Assembly (NCBI RefSeq): GCF_946478885.1
Contig: NZ_CAMLDX010000050.1
Location: 1 to 23,880, forward strand
DNA from: an uncultured Bacillus sp.
GTDB taxonomy: Bacteria > Bacillota > Bacilli > Bacillales_B > DSM-18226
DNA length: 23,880 nucleotides
Reading direction: 5' to 3'
A program made the position numbers and the translations under genes. Positions 15,681-23,270 of the stretch are shown here, piece after piece. Under the pieces are notes generated by a model. The model made no database searches. It saw only the letters and a program-made list of their open reading frames with translations, and was not told where the DNA came from. Within the stretch, counting starts at the first letter, position 1. The number at the start of each line of letters is the position of its first letter.

Positions 15681-16190
15681 ATGGATGAAAAAATATTCTA
15701 TGCCATCAATGGACTAGCTGGTCGCTTTACTCCATTAGATAGGCTGATGATTTTGATTTCGAATAAAACCCGCTACGTATTTTTGCTTTTTTTAGTGATT
15801 TTCTGGTTTAAACATCCTTCTCATCAAAAACTGATAATCCATTCAGGAAAAGCAGTTATTTTATCCTTGCTTTTAAACACGCTCATTAAATGCTTTTATT
15901 CAAAGCCCCGTCCTTTTATGAAAAGGCGTGTCGGAATCTTAATTCCGTCAAAAACAGATTCTTCTTTTCCAAGCAAACACACCTTGCTTTCCTTCGCTGT
16001 CTCTACTTCTGTATTTCTTCACGAACGCCTCATCGGCTCCATATTATATGGATTGTCTTTTTTTACGGGCATATCACGAATTTGGGTAGGCCATCACTAT
16101 CCATCCGACATTCTCGGCAGTGCCTGCATTGGCAGCTTAAGTGGTGTGATTATGGATAAAGCGGATTTTTTATGTTTAAAAAATACATAA
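15681..16190 (+). CDS. PAP2-family undecaprenyl-diphosphatase (BcrC-like)
   Basis: A 169-residue membrane phosphatase of the PAP2 superfamily. The three active-site motifs are present: K70-x6-R77-P78 (KCFYSKPRP), P97-S-K-H100 where PSGH is usual, and S132-R133-x5-H139-x3-D143 (SRIWVGHHYPSD). The layout, about five spans, and the wording of the motifs resemble B. subtilis BcrC, which removes a phosphate from undecaprenyl pyrophosphate at the outer membrane face, recycles the peptidoglycan lipid carrier and gives bacitracin resistance. The active site would face outside. AAGGAG lies 8 bases before the ATG. The gene is monocistronic. The Lys in PSKH is a small oddity; other PAP2 substrates cannot be excluded. 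Confidence 0.85.
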   Translation: MDEKIFYAINGLAGRFTPLDRLMILISNKTRYVFLLFLVIFWFKHPSHQKLIIHSGKAVILSLLLNTLIKCFYSKPRPFMKRRVGILIPSKTDSSFPSKHTLLSFAVSTSVFLHERLIGSILYGLSFFTGISRIWVGHHYPSDILGSACIGSLSGVIMDKADFLCLKNT

Positions 16191-16327
16191 AAACCTCAAA
16201 AGAAGAAAAGCTATACTTTTGGTTCTGAGAAAACTTTCAGTGTGCCGCTCTTTTTCCGATATGAGAGAGGGATGAACAACATGAAGGGTAAAATCAGTTG
16301 ATAAAAGGAGAATTTTCTCCGTTTAAA

Positions 16328-16358
16328 AAGCCAGTTCCGTTTTAAAGCGGTCTGGCTT
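16328..16358 (-). terminator. bidirectional terminator between PAP2 and YaaH genes
   Basis: AAGCCAG-TT-CCG-TTTTAAAG-CGG-T-CTGGCTT forms a stem with one internal mismatch region. On the minus strand it is followed by TTTTTAAAC and ends the YaaH-type gene (stop at 16417). On the plus strand a weaker CTCCTTTATT follows. Just upstream, GGAGAATTTTCTCC (about 16306-16319) is a separate small palindrome. Confidence 0.75.
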
Positions 16359-16416
16359 CTCCTTTATTCTATATTTTAGGTTCGAGAACCCGTCCCCATG
16401 CGTTCCCTGCAGTGAA

Positions 16417-17088
16417 TCATGAACCTTTTTTGATGATTCCAAGTGGTTTTCCCAGTGATAAAATCGTGCGGCCAAAAAATCCGTTTAAAAAGATTGCCCC
16501 GCAAGCGTAGAACCCAAGAATAGCAATTGCAAACTCCGAAAAAGCTCCCAATTTGGCAAATAGCTCATGATTAATCTCCAGCGTTACCAAAGCTAGTGAA
16601 ATAAACAATACATCAATTAATAATAAAATAGCAAAGAACACCTTATTGGCTTCCATGGCAGCCACTGTAATAAATAATGAAAAGACAAAATATCCTATAA
16701 AGGCAAACGCTAATTGCCGAGGATCTGCTACTGGTCCAAGTTCCCCAAACCAGCCCAATCCAATTGCCCAATGGAATGCAACACCAGACCAGAATAATCC
16801 ATATGCACCCAGAACAATCGCTCCGAAGTAATTATTATTTTTAAAATCAATAAGAGAGGCCCAAATTTGCGCCAGTGAACCGAGGATAATCGCCCATGGA
16901 ATGATGAATGCTGTCCCCTCTGTCCATCCTAGTTTTTGGGATGATGCAACCAACGTTACCATCGCTAAGCCAAATACTCCAAGTGCTGTTGCATCAGACA
17001 TAACTATTTTAGTATTAACCGAAACCGCTTTCAATTCTGATATAGACGTAACTTGTGGCCTAGCTTTTAATTCTTTTGCTTCTGACAT
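16417..17088 (-). CDS. GPR1/FUN34/YaaH-family transporter
   Basis: A 223-residue membrane protein with six spans after a 30-residue polar N-terminus. The family signature region (ATALGVFGLAMVTLVASS) begins the first span, and FWSGVAFHWAIG lies in the third. Relatives such as E. coli SatP (YaaH) and archaeal or fungal homologues carry acetate or succinate, or ammonia, across the cytoplasmic membrane. Acetate or a similar small acid is the best guess here. Start choice: TAGGGG lies 9 bases before the ATG at 17088; a TTG at 17097 is in frame but overlaps the binding site. The terminator at 16328-16358 follows. Confidence 0.85.
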   Translation of the reverse strand: MSEAKELKARPQVTSISELKAVSVNTKIVMSDATALGVFGLAMVTLVASSQKLGWTEGTAFIIPWAIILGSLAQIWASLIDFKNNNYFGAIVLGAYGLFWSGVAFHWAIGLGWFGELGPVADPRQLAFAFIGYFVFSLFITVAAMEANKVFFAILLLIDVLFISLALVTLEINHELFAKLGAFSEFAIAILGFYACGAIFLNGFFGRTILSLGKPLGIIKKGS

Positions 17089-17518
17089 CCTTTCCAACCC
17101 CTAACTCATCAAATATAAAAATGATTTATCTACCTGATTTTCAGCAAAAAATGTGGTAATAACCTCCTCTCCAACAAGATTATGCAATATTCTGCCTTTT
17201 TAGTATAACTGATTTATCTCTGGATTTCGATATAAATTTTTGAAAATTATATATAATTTTAATTTTATGAATATTAAACCGATTATATCTTTTAACCTGC
17301 TTTTTTAAGTATGCAATAGGGATGAACAACTGATATTTCCTTAAATTCCTTTCTTCATAACAGCTTTATCATTCATATTACCTATAGAAATTCACTGTTT
17401 AGACAAACTTAATCATCATTTAACTAGAATTCTTTGCTCACCCTTTCGTAATATTGCTCAGTATTTGGTATATTTACTATTGATAATATGTCTTTTACAA
17501 ACTGTCAGGAGGGTTTAT
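17089..17518. other. divergent spacer between YaaH and oxidoreductase genes
   Basis: An AT-rich gap of 430 bases carrying the promoters of two divergent genes. No convincing -35/-10 pair, operator or riboswitch could be singled out. GGGATGAACAAC near 17321 also occurs near 16269, probably by chance. Confidence 0.4.
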
Positions 17519-18511
17519 ATGCAGGGAAAATTCAATGCATTAGTTGTCAATAAAACCGGAGCGGAATTCTCCGTGAAAGTACAGCCCATTTGTTTCAATG
17601 ACTTGCCGGAAGGAAACGTTCTCATTAAAATAGCGTATTCCGGCATAAACTACAAAGATGGCCTTGCTGCTGATCCAAATGGGAAAATTGTGCGCAGCTA
17701 TCCGTTTGTTCCTGGCATTGATTTAGCCGGTACAGTCGTATCATCATCAGACCCTCGTTTTCGTAAAGGTGATAAAGTCATTGCCACCAGCTATGAAATA
17801 GGAGTCTCTCATTTTGGCGGATTTAGTGAATATGCCCGCATTCCAGCTGACTGGATTGTCCCATTACCGGAAAAAATCACCTTGAGAGAGGCAATGATTT
17901 ATGGGACTGCTGGCTTTACGGCAGCACTATCCATTGTTAAACTCGAGGAATACGGCATTACACCTGATCAAGGAAAGATCCTGGTCACTGGTGCAACAGG
18001 TGGCGTCGGCAGTTTAGCTGCGGCGATGCTTGCTCAGCTTGGCTATCAGGTTACTGCCAGTACAGGCAAGACTGCAGAACATGAATTTCTTTCACGGATA
18101 GGTGTCTCTGAAATCATTTCCCGCGAAGAAGTATATAATGGAAAAATCAAAGCGCTCGATAAACAGATATGGGCAGCTGCGGTTGATCCGGTAGGCGGAC
18201 AGATGCTAGCTGCTATTTTAAGCAAAGTCCTATATGGCGGAGCAGTTGCAGTCAGCGGCTTAGCTGGCGGGACAGATGTCCCGACAACCGTATTTCCGTT
18301 TATCCTTAGAGGCATCAGCTTGCTGGGCATCGATTCAGTTTATTGCCCAATGGATACCCGGCAGAAGGTTTGGAAACGGATGGCTGGTGATTTAAGACCA
18401 GACTGCCTGTCAGATTTGGTACAGAAGGAAATCTCCCTTGAACAATTGCCAGAAGAACTTCCTACCCTTTTAAAAGGACAGGCTAGAGGAAGAATCATTG
18501 TCAAGCTATAA
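17519..18511 (+). CDS. AcuI/YhdH/YhfP-type NADPH oxidoreductase (MDR superfamily)
   Basis: A 330-residue zinc-free medium-chain dehydrogenase/reductase, close to the usual 325-330. The N-terminal catalytic fold carries SGINYKD (41-47) and PGIDLAG (65-71), hallmarks of the YhdH/AcuI branch. The Rossmann domain carries the nucleotide loop GATGGVG (158-164), followed by YQVTASTGK, which fits NADPH. Family members reduce acryloyl-CoA to propionyl-CoA or act as quinone-type reductases; the substrate here is not certain. Start choice: AGGAGG lies 7 bases before the ATG at 17519. The longer frame starting at 17465 adds a spurious hydrophobic stretch upstream of the binding site. A 15-bp terminator follows. 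Confidence 0.88.
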   Translation: MQGKFNALVVNKTGAEFSVKVQPICFNDLPEGNVLIKIAYSGINYKDGLAADPNGKIVRSYPFVPGIDLAGTVVSSSDPRFRKGDKVIATSYEIGVSHFGGFSEYARIPADWIVPLPEKITLREAMIYGTAGFTAALSIVKLEEYGITPDQGKILVTGATGGVGSLAAAMLAQLGYQVTASTGKTAEHEFLSRIGVSEIISREEVYNGKIKALDKQIWAAAVDPVGGQMLAAILSKVLYGGAVAVSGLAGGTDVPTTVFPFILRGISLLGIDSVYCPMDTRQKVWKRMAGDLRPDCLSDLVQKEISLEQLPEELPTLLKGQARGRIIVKL

Positions 18512-18512
18512 G

Positions 18513-18558
18513 AAAGGAAAGACTGTGCCAAGTACTTACACAGTCTTTCCTTTATGTA
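18513..18558 (+). terminator. strong bidirectional terminator
   Basis: A perfect 15-bp stem AAAGGAAAGACTGTG / CACAGTCTTTCCTTT with an 11-base loop lies immediately after the oxidoreductase stop, in front of the convergent glycosylase gene. It can serve both strands. Confidence 0.88.
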
Positions 18559-18566
18559 GACCCTTA

Positions 18567-19268
18567 TTAATGAAAAGCAAACATCCCGGCAAAACCATCG
18601 CGGAATTTTCGCACCCCGCCTTTTGACGGATGTACTAAATGGGTATTCACAATTCCAACCCGATCTAGCATTTTTTTGGACTGCTGCCCTAAGCAAACAA
18701 TTTGAATATTTTTCGGGCATAAACACAATAATTTATTGAAATAATAAAGTCCTGCTTCTAGCTCATTTTCGCTTGGCATCCTGTTACTTAAAAACCCTTT
18801 CGCTTCATTGAATGGATGGAAGGGAAAAATATCCCACATAATGATTTCAAATGGATTCATACGATGCTCCCTAATAGCCTTCCAAATAATCGTAGCCATT
18901 TGCTCGCTAAATCCCTGCTCCTTTTGTGACTTTTTGAATTCAGAACACTCTGGATTACTGGTTCTTCTTCCTGCTTTACCTGAAAAAACATGATGGTATT
19001 CAATCTCCTGATGAAGACCGATTACCATTCTTTCTGAGGTCATAGGGATGCCGGAGAACCGCCCTCCCTGATATCCCATGGCTTCTCCAACAAAAAGAAA
19101 GCGGGCATTTGTCAGCCTTTCCGCAAGAAACCGCTGCAAATGCTCTCTTCTTATCATAGGAGCACTTTTCCCAATATCATATTCATCCGTATATTCTCCC
19201 CATGGATTCAAAACATCATCTGCTGCCATATAGTCCTTTAATTCATCTATAAAACCTGTCACTGTCAA
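18567..19268 (-). CDS. uracil-DNA glycosylase superfamily protein
   Basis: A protein of about 233 residues with the glycosylase fold. Motif A, GEAMGYQGGRFSGIPMTSE (about 61-79), and motif B, HPSKGG (about 213-218), are visible and frame the usual alpha/beta core. Members excise uracil or related damaged bases from DNA; activity and substrate here are inferred from fold only. The motif-A residues differ from classic Ung and from family 4 and 5 enzymes, and no cysteine set for an Fe-S cluster is evident. Start choice: GGAG lies 8 bases before TTG at 19268; a GTG at 19271 is equally possible, and the longer frame to 19301 lacks a site. It converges with the oxidoreductase gene. Confidence 0.75.
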   Translation of the reverse strand: MTVTGFIDELKDYMAADDVLNPWGEYTDEYDIGKSAPMIRREHLQRFLAERLTNARFLFVGEAMGYQGGRFSGIPMTSERMVIGLHQEIEYHHVFSGKAGRRTSNPECSEFKKSQKEQGFSEQMATIIWKAIREHRMNPFEIIMWDIFPFHPFNEAKGFLSNRMPSENELEAGLYYFNKLLCLCPKNIQIVCLGQQSKKMLDRVGIVNTHLVHPSKGGVRKFRDGFAGMFAFH

Positions 19269-19649
19269 CACCATCACTCCAATACTTATGACTTGAGACA
19301 ATATGTGCTCATCATTTCATTTTAAACTGGTTTTAAAAAATTAGATTCATAGAATAATATTTGTATAAACACCGTTTAACCGTCTATGAAAGCTCCGATT
19401 TGAATTTCATTGATCTTTCTTATTCTATTTCATTTTATCATAATATTTGAAATTTTCATTTCATAACCCTAGTTTTCTCTAAGATCTGCATAAATTTTTC
19501 CATTTTGATACTTCAATGTCATTGGAAACTATCCAGTTATGAACGGTTATACATCAACTTCACTTTTCTTTCACAAATTTGTATAGTTAATCCAATTTTT
19601 CTGAGACTATTTCCGCAATAATCTTAGGAGGATATTTAATTAAAAAAAT
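19269..19649. other. gene-free AT-rich spacer
   Basis: No gene is visible. It should hold the promoter of the glycosylase gene. On the plus strand AGGAGG at about 19626 lies 17 bases before an 8-codon frame that runs into the terminator; this is not a gene. Confidence 0.4.
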
Positions 19650-19710
19650 GAAGCAAGGGATGTTTCAATAACTCCAAAAGAAAGCACAAGCCTGAAACAG
19701 TCCCTTCTTC
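19650..19710 (-). terminator. long-stem terminator of the 155-aa membrane gene
   Basis: GAAGCAAGGGATGTTTCA (19650-19667) pairs with TGAAACAGTCCCTTCTTC (19693-19710), with a few mismatches. On the minus strand it is followed by TTTTTTTAATT. It begins 11 bases after the stop at 19721. Confidence 0.8.
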
Positions 19711-19720
19711 ATTTTCGTTA

Positions 19721-20188
19721 CTATGAACGAAGATTTACAGGTTTTTGAAGCTTCTCTTTAATGAATTGAAAAGCATATAGTACTAATGCACGTATGATAT
19801 GGGTAGACCAATATTGAAATTTGGATAATTTTTTTAAAGAAAATATCCTAAATCCATCTAAATACTGCAGTCCAAAGAAAATAAATATCATATGAAGAAG
19901 CTTATTGGAAATGAAGAAGGTTAAAAATTTACCGTAGGTTAATTTTAACATCCAGATGCTTATCACAAAATAGGGTCCAAGTAGAAGAAAATCCATACTA
20001 TTTAACAGGGAATATCCTTTATAAAATTTCCACCACTTCCGTTTTTCTCCATAACTGTCCAGTAGCTTTGTAAAAATAATAATAAAGATAGCTGCTGACA
20101 TAAATCTCTTTAATGCATATCGTCCGATGAATGGTAATGTGAGCCAAGGTACCAGTAATAAGGACCATAACATTTTTGATCTGTTCAT
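19721..20188 (-). CDS. small polytopic membrane protein, unknown
   Basis: A 155-residue protein with four hydrophobic stretches: LLLVPWLTLPFIG, MSAAIFIIIFTKL, the region FLLLGPYFVISIWMLKL, and the segment FFISNKLLHMIFIFFGL, ending in a short basic tail. The opening MNRSKMLWSLLLVPWLTLPF recalls a family of conserved Bacillus membrane proteins whose role is not known to me. GGAGGTGT lies about 7 bases before the ATG at 20188. It is a single-gene unit with its own terminator. No catalytic motif is visible. Confidence 0.75.
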   Translation of the reverse strand: MNRSKMLWSLLLVPWLTLPFIGRYALKRFMSAAIFIIIFTKLLDSYGEKRKWWKFYKGYSLLNSMDFLLLGPYFVISIWMLKLTYGKFLTFFISNKLLHMIFIFFGLQYLDGFRIFSLKKLSKFQYWSTHIIRALVLYAFQFIKEKLQKPVNLRS

Positions 20189-20256
20189 TCATACACCTCC
20201 GATACTTTATTCTGTGCCATTTCTCAATAATTATCCAGCTTCATCCTAAATGAAAA

Positions 20257-20287
20257 GGCAGCCCCTCATTTTTGAAAGGGAACCGCC
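20257..20287 (-). terminator. hairpin after the ABC-2 permease remnant
   Basis: GGC-n-CCCT (20257-20266) and AGGG-n-GCC (20277-20287) pair imperfectly. On the minus strand a CCTTTTCATTT tract follows. It would end transcripts of the permease pseudogene. The stem is weak, hence the low score. Confidence 0.4.
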
Positions 20288-20339
20288 TAGTTAATCGAAT
20301 GATTAAATAATACTCGGCACAGAATATAAATAAACGGTA

Positions 20340-20357
20340 GATGTCTGACACCTTATG
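20340..20357. repeat. 18-base copy of the GTGTC repeat
   Basis: GATGTCTGACACCTTATG is the exact reverse complement of 14310-14327. The similarity weakens just outside (TCTCATAAGG versus TCCCATAAGG). It lies between the permease pseudogene and the 155-aa gene. An inverted partner is not seen nearby, so it may be a solitary unit of the same repeat family. Confidence 0.55.
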
Positions 20358-20388
20358 AGATAACTTCATCATCAAACATTTTTCATTC

Positions 20389-21225
20389 TTAAACATGCCT
20401 TCTTTCCATTAAATGAATGCCCACGCCTGTCATCGCAATACCCATCAAAAGCAAAATACCGATTGGATAGAAGAATTCATCAATTGGATAGTGATAAACG
20501 GCTATACCATTTAGAAGTTCCATTCCATATGTGACCGGGTTGATTTTTGATAGTGCAAGTAAAAATTTCGACTCTACAATTTCAATTGGCCAGTAGGCAC
20601 CGCCAATCATTGCAGAACCGACCGCTACAATCGGCAGCACACCATTAAATTGCTGGGTGTTTCTGACCAACTCTGTAATTAGAATGGATAGTGCAACAAT
20701 GGAAAAGACGTATGGCAACAGAAGAAGACAAACTACAAGAAATTTCCCATTAAAATCCTCACCAATAAGAAAGCGGAAAATCAACATGATAATCAGAAGC
20801 TGCACATAGCCACTGAAAAAGCTGAAAATAAAATTTCCTGCATACATTTCCCATTTCTTCACCGGTGATAGGATCATCCGGTCCCATAAGCCATCCTTCT
20901 TTTCGATTAAAATAGATAAGACATTATAGGCAATCGTATAGATTACAAAGAATAATGTAGACGGGCTCTTTCTGATTAATCGACTTGATTTCCTGTGAAA
21001 CAGCCGCATCCACTCTATTTTGGATTTCTTTATAGTCGATTCCCCGTTGCCCAAGATAAGCACCTAAAGTGACTTGCTCTTGATACTCTCTAGGATGAAA
21101 CGTACCACACTTACTCCAATTTGAGACCCTTCATTCTGGTAGAAGGCTAATTTAGGCTGTATTTCATTTTGAACTAATATATCGCTGGGTCACTGACCAA
21201 TACGCCGCTGGCTTCATCACAATTG
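20389..21225 (-). pseudogene. ABC-2 type permease, frameshifted and 5'-truncated
   Basis: The last 180 residues are an intact ABC-2 permease domain: FVIYTIAYNVLSILIEKK, GLWDRMILSPVKKWEMYAGN, then the spans through VGSAMIGGAYWPIEIVES and the end GVGIHLMERRHV. Upstream the coding sense moves to other frames. In one frame, just before the intact part, FHPREYQEQVTLGAYLG, DYKEIQNRVDAAVSQEIKS and NQKEPVYIIL are readable, with a shift near 20948-20960. Before that LVQNEIQPKLAFYQNEGS QIGVSVV reads in a third position, near 21100-21170. The first span and the start of the outer loop are missing, and the sequence stops at a terminator near 21235. It is the membrane half of an exporter (LnrM/N- or YhgE-like); no ATPase gene is nearby. 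A functional role is unlikely. Confidence 0.75.
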
Positions 21226-21234
21226 AAGCCAAAT

Positions 21235-21260
21235 AAAAAACGCCCATCAAGGCGTTTTTT
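21235..21260. terminator. bidirectional terminator overlapping the 51-aa gene stop
   Basis: AAAAAACGCC-CATCAA-GGCGTTTTTT is a compact hairpin with T-tracts on both strands. It serves the 51-aa minus-strand gene, whose TAA overlaps its edge (21259-21261). A second dyad, GGCTTC-ATCACAATT-GAAGCC (about 21210-21230), sits beside it. Confidence 0.88.
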
Positions 21261-21414
21261 ATTCCAGCTTAGCTGCTTCATTATTGTCTTTTATCATTTT
21301 TCTGACATCCTGGAGCATTTGCTCATAAGTTGTATTCACATTTTGCATAATCTTCTTATTTGAAGCAGGTTTTTGCGAAATCTCGATTGTTTCACTAAAA
21401 TCACTGTATTCCAT
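21259..21414 (-). CDS. 51-aa hypothetical protein
   Basis: An intact 51-residue frame on the minus strand, starting MEYSDFSETIEISQKPASNK and ending KDNNEAAKLE. It is hydrophilic, with one predicted helix in the second half (residues about 20-48), and carries no signal peptide, cysteine or membrane span. The evidence is strong for its size: GGAGGG lies 7 bases before the ATG, and a compact terminator overlaps the stop. I do not recognise the family. It lies between two decayed genes, but appears intact itself. Confidence 0.65.
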   Translation of the reverse strand: MEYSDFSETIEISQKPASNKKIMQNVNTTYEQMLQDVRKMIKDNNEAAKLE

Positions 21415-21726
21415 CGCCTTTCCCTCCAAAGAATTATTTGTGTTGCATCATGTTCATTTACGCTAACTTATCCATTTGTAATCCGACTCTTCTCCTTTAT
21501 TCCGATCTTGCTGATCTCAGAGACTACTTAACCTATTTTTTTCATCTTTCCTAATTGACTGTTATTTCGCTATCGTTCACCTCCATTCCATGTTCTTAAC
21601 ATTTGAATGGAAGAAAAAAATATACATTCAAATTTCATCTTAAATGGCTGTCCATTACAAGCAGACATTTAGCGCGGCACATTTTTCTTTCATCCACAAA
21701 AAACCTTTTTAATACAAAAAACAGCC
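21415..21726. other. gene-free spacer upstream of the 51-aa gene
   Basis: No intact gene is seen on either strand. On the minus strand two Shine-Dalgarno-like sequences precede only frames of 4-9 codons. The promoter of the 51-aa gene should lie here but was not located. Confidence 0.4.
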
Positions 21727-21749
21727 CCCCATTTGGAAGGAGGCCATTG
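21727..21749 (-). terminator. terminator downstream of a gene remnant
   Basis: On the minus strand GCCTCC-TTCCAAATG-GGGGGC forms a stem with one G-T pair and is followed by TGTTTTTTG. It lies about 65 bases after the stop of the remnant at 21813, so it appears to be the surviving end of that gene. Confidence 0.6.
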
Positions 21750-21812
21750 AAAAAGTCCAACTAATTTAAAAGCTAAGACGAAACAATACAATATATTGAA
21801 AATCAACATTCT

Positions 21813-21960
21813 TTAAATACTAGTTATAGATGTCCTTATAAGTTGTTTTTGATGGCTAGGTACTTTTTCAGCAATCTCCCATTTGGAAGCCGATTTATTA
21901 TCGTTCATGAAAGCAGCCGCCTTGCCGTAATCTCAGTAAGAAAGTTTTGAAACCATCACT
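21813..21960 (-). pseudogene. remnant of an unidentified gene
   Basis: On the minus strand the frame reads MVSKLSY, an in-frame TGA, then DYGKAAAFMNDNKSASKWE and IAEKVPSHQKQLIRTSITSI before a TAA at 21813. The composition is protein-like and a terminator follows, but no ribosome binding site precedes it. It is probably the 3' end of a decayed gene. The family is not recognised. Confidence 0.4.
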
Positions 21961-21977
21961 TCTAAAAGCAGGTGTTT

Positions 21978-21993
21978 GCAGAAATATTTCTGC
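21978..21993. repeat. 16-bp perfect palindrome
   Basis: GCAGAAATATTTCTGC is self-complementary over 16 bases without a spacer, within a degenerate region between a gene remnant and the recombinase gene. The flanks add CAGG on the left and CTGTCC on the right, which pair only partly. Its role is unknown; a protein-binding or recombination site is possible because of the neighbouring recombinase. Confidence 0.35.
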
Positions 21994-22060
21994 CTGTCCT
22001 CCCTATCATAACGTCAGAGTTCTATCATTTACATTTCAATATTAAACTTCCTATTACGGC

Positions 22061-22085
22061 ATAAGGGTTAGGGTTAACCCCTTAT
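22061..22085. repeat. 7-bp-stem dyad with GGGTTAGGGTTAACCCC core
   Basis: ATAAGGG (22061-22067) pairs with CCCTTAT (22079-22085), and the centre GGTTAACC is palindromic too. It lies 41 bases past the recombinase stop. There is no T-tract on the minus strand, so it is not a usual terminator. Confidence 0.35.
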
Positions 22086-22125
22086 TATTGTTACAGTGTT
22101 CTAACCTCTTATAAGTCAGCCAAAT

Positions 22126-22968
22126 CTATTTGGTCATTTTAAACGCATCATTAATTGCATCCTCAATCTTTCGGTTGTTCATCTGAGCCTTGATGTATTT
22201 TTTCGTGACATTGATGTCCTTATGGCCAGCCAATCGGGATACTGTTTCAATGTCCATGTTATTATCAATCAATCTTTGACAAAATGTATGACGTAATTTT
22301 TGTGGGTTCACATTGTACTTTTTGAGCATATATTGTACCGCTCTTTCCGTCAACCGATCACCAGCATTCGATACAAACACCGCTTCATGAGTATGAGTTT
22401 CCAAATACAGTTCCAAATACTTTCTTGCCTCTTTTGACAAGGGAACGATTCGCTCTTCTCCGTATCTGTGCACTTTTACTTCATGTTTTTCCAAATCAAT
22501 ATCTGCACGATTAAGATTACATAGCTCAGATATACGAATACCTGTATGAAGCAGTACATAGACAATAGTGATATTTCGAAGGTCTCCATCTGCTTTGACA
22601 CTTTTAAATAAGTGAGTATATTCTTTAGCAGATAATGTTTCAATTTCATAGTTTTTTTCAACAGGCTTTATATCGAGTCCGAAGGTAAGCTCCGGTTTCC
22701 CCAAAAATTTCGCAAACGTTCGAATGACACCAATTGTTTTATCTATGGTGGTGATACTTTTTTGTTGATCCTCTAAATAATAGATATATGCTTGGATGTC
22801 TGTTTTTTGTAGTCGTTGAATACCTGTTCCGTTCTCTTGAAGCCACTCTTGATACTTTTCTATTTCCCTGCCGTATGTTTTCACAGTACTAGGTGATTTT
22901 TTTTGTTCCTCTAACCAACAGCAAAAATCATGAATCAGCGGAATAGCTTCAGAAGAAAATTTTTTCAA
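22126..22968 (-). CDS. tyrosine recombinase/integrase with divergent active site
   Basis: A 280-residue site-specific recombinase of the phage-integrase family. Residues 8-93 form the SAM-like core-binding domain (SPSTVKTYGREIEKYQEWL), and residues 108-275 the catalytic domain. Arg145 (HTGIRISELC), Arg226 (KLRHTF), His249 (AGHKD) and the nucleophile Tyr258 (KKYIK) are present. Gln223 replaces the usual first His of the HxxR motif. The beta-hairpin that normally carries the catalytic Lys (GKG-type) reads VHRYGEERIVPL, with no Lys at that place. Size and layout are like XerC/D or the TnpI resolvase of Tn4430. The start is TTG with AGGAGG 8 bases upstream. It is preceded by a clear promoter. No other phage or transposon gene is present. 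Confidence 0.85.
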   Translation of the reverse strand: MKKFSSEAIPLIHDFCCWLEEQKKSPSTVKTYGREIEKYQEWLQENGTGIQRLQKTDIQAYIYYLEDQQKSITTIDKTIGVIRTFAKFLGKPELTFGLDIKPVEKNYEIETLSAKEYTHLFKSVKADGDLRNITIVYVLLHTGIRISELCNLNRADIDLEKHEVKVHRYGEERIVPLSKEARKYLELYLETHTHEAVFVSNAGDRLTERAVQYMLKKYNVNPQKLRHTFCQRLIDNNMDIETVSRLAGHKDINVTKKYIKAQMNNRKIEDAINDAFKMTK

Positions 22969-23001
22969 TTTTGAAACCTCCTAATAGTCATTGACACTTT
23001 C

Positions 23002-23030
23002 ATTATAACGAAATTATTATAAGAAGTAAA
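23002..23030 (-). promoter_or_regulatory. promoter of the recombinase gene
   Basis: On the minus strand TTTACT (23025-23030) and a perfect TATAAT (23002-23007) are separated by 17 bases. Transcription would start near 22995, about 27 bases before the TTG start. The promoter is overlapped by two direct repeats (next entry). Confidence 0.7.
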
Positions 23031-23050
23031 CTTCGACGAAATCACTATAA
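23008..23050. repeat. paired 15-bp direct repeats over the recombinase promoter
   Basis: ACGAAATTATTATAA (23008-23022) and ACGAAATCACTATAA (23036-23050) match at 13 of 15 positions, with starts 28 bases apart. The first fills the spacer of the recombinase promoter; the second lies just behind the -35. They could be operator or recombinase-binding repeats, as in the resolution sites next to TnpI-type resolvases. Confidence 0.45.
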
Positions 23051-23270
23051 ATTGGTTAATGGAGTGCAGGATTGACAAGCGATTTATGCCACCTTCACCC
23101 TGCATTTACCGCTTCCACTTCTAAATACCTCACAACGCAAAGATTGATGAAAATTCGTATACTTTCAAATATTATACAACAATCTATTAATATTTCGCTA
23201 ATAATTTATACGATTGTGTATTTTTAAAATCCACCGTGATATCCATTTCCTAAGTAAAACACATACAGAC
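23031..23270. other. spacer between recombinase and glycosylase genes
   Basis: Beyond the direct repeats nothing is seen except a weak TGCAGG / CCTGCA dyad (about 23066-23105) with a long loop. No terminator of the downstream glycosylase gene is evident. Confidence 0.35.

Noticed and set aside
22066..22082. GGGTTAGGGTTAACCCC, telomere-like repeat
   Set aside because: Only two units, in an otherwise normal bacterial spacer; better explained as part of a short dyad.
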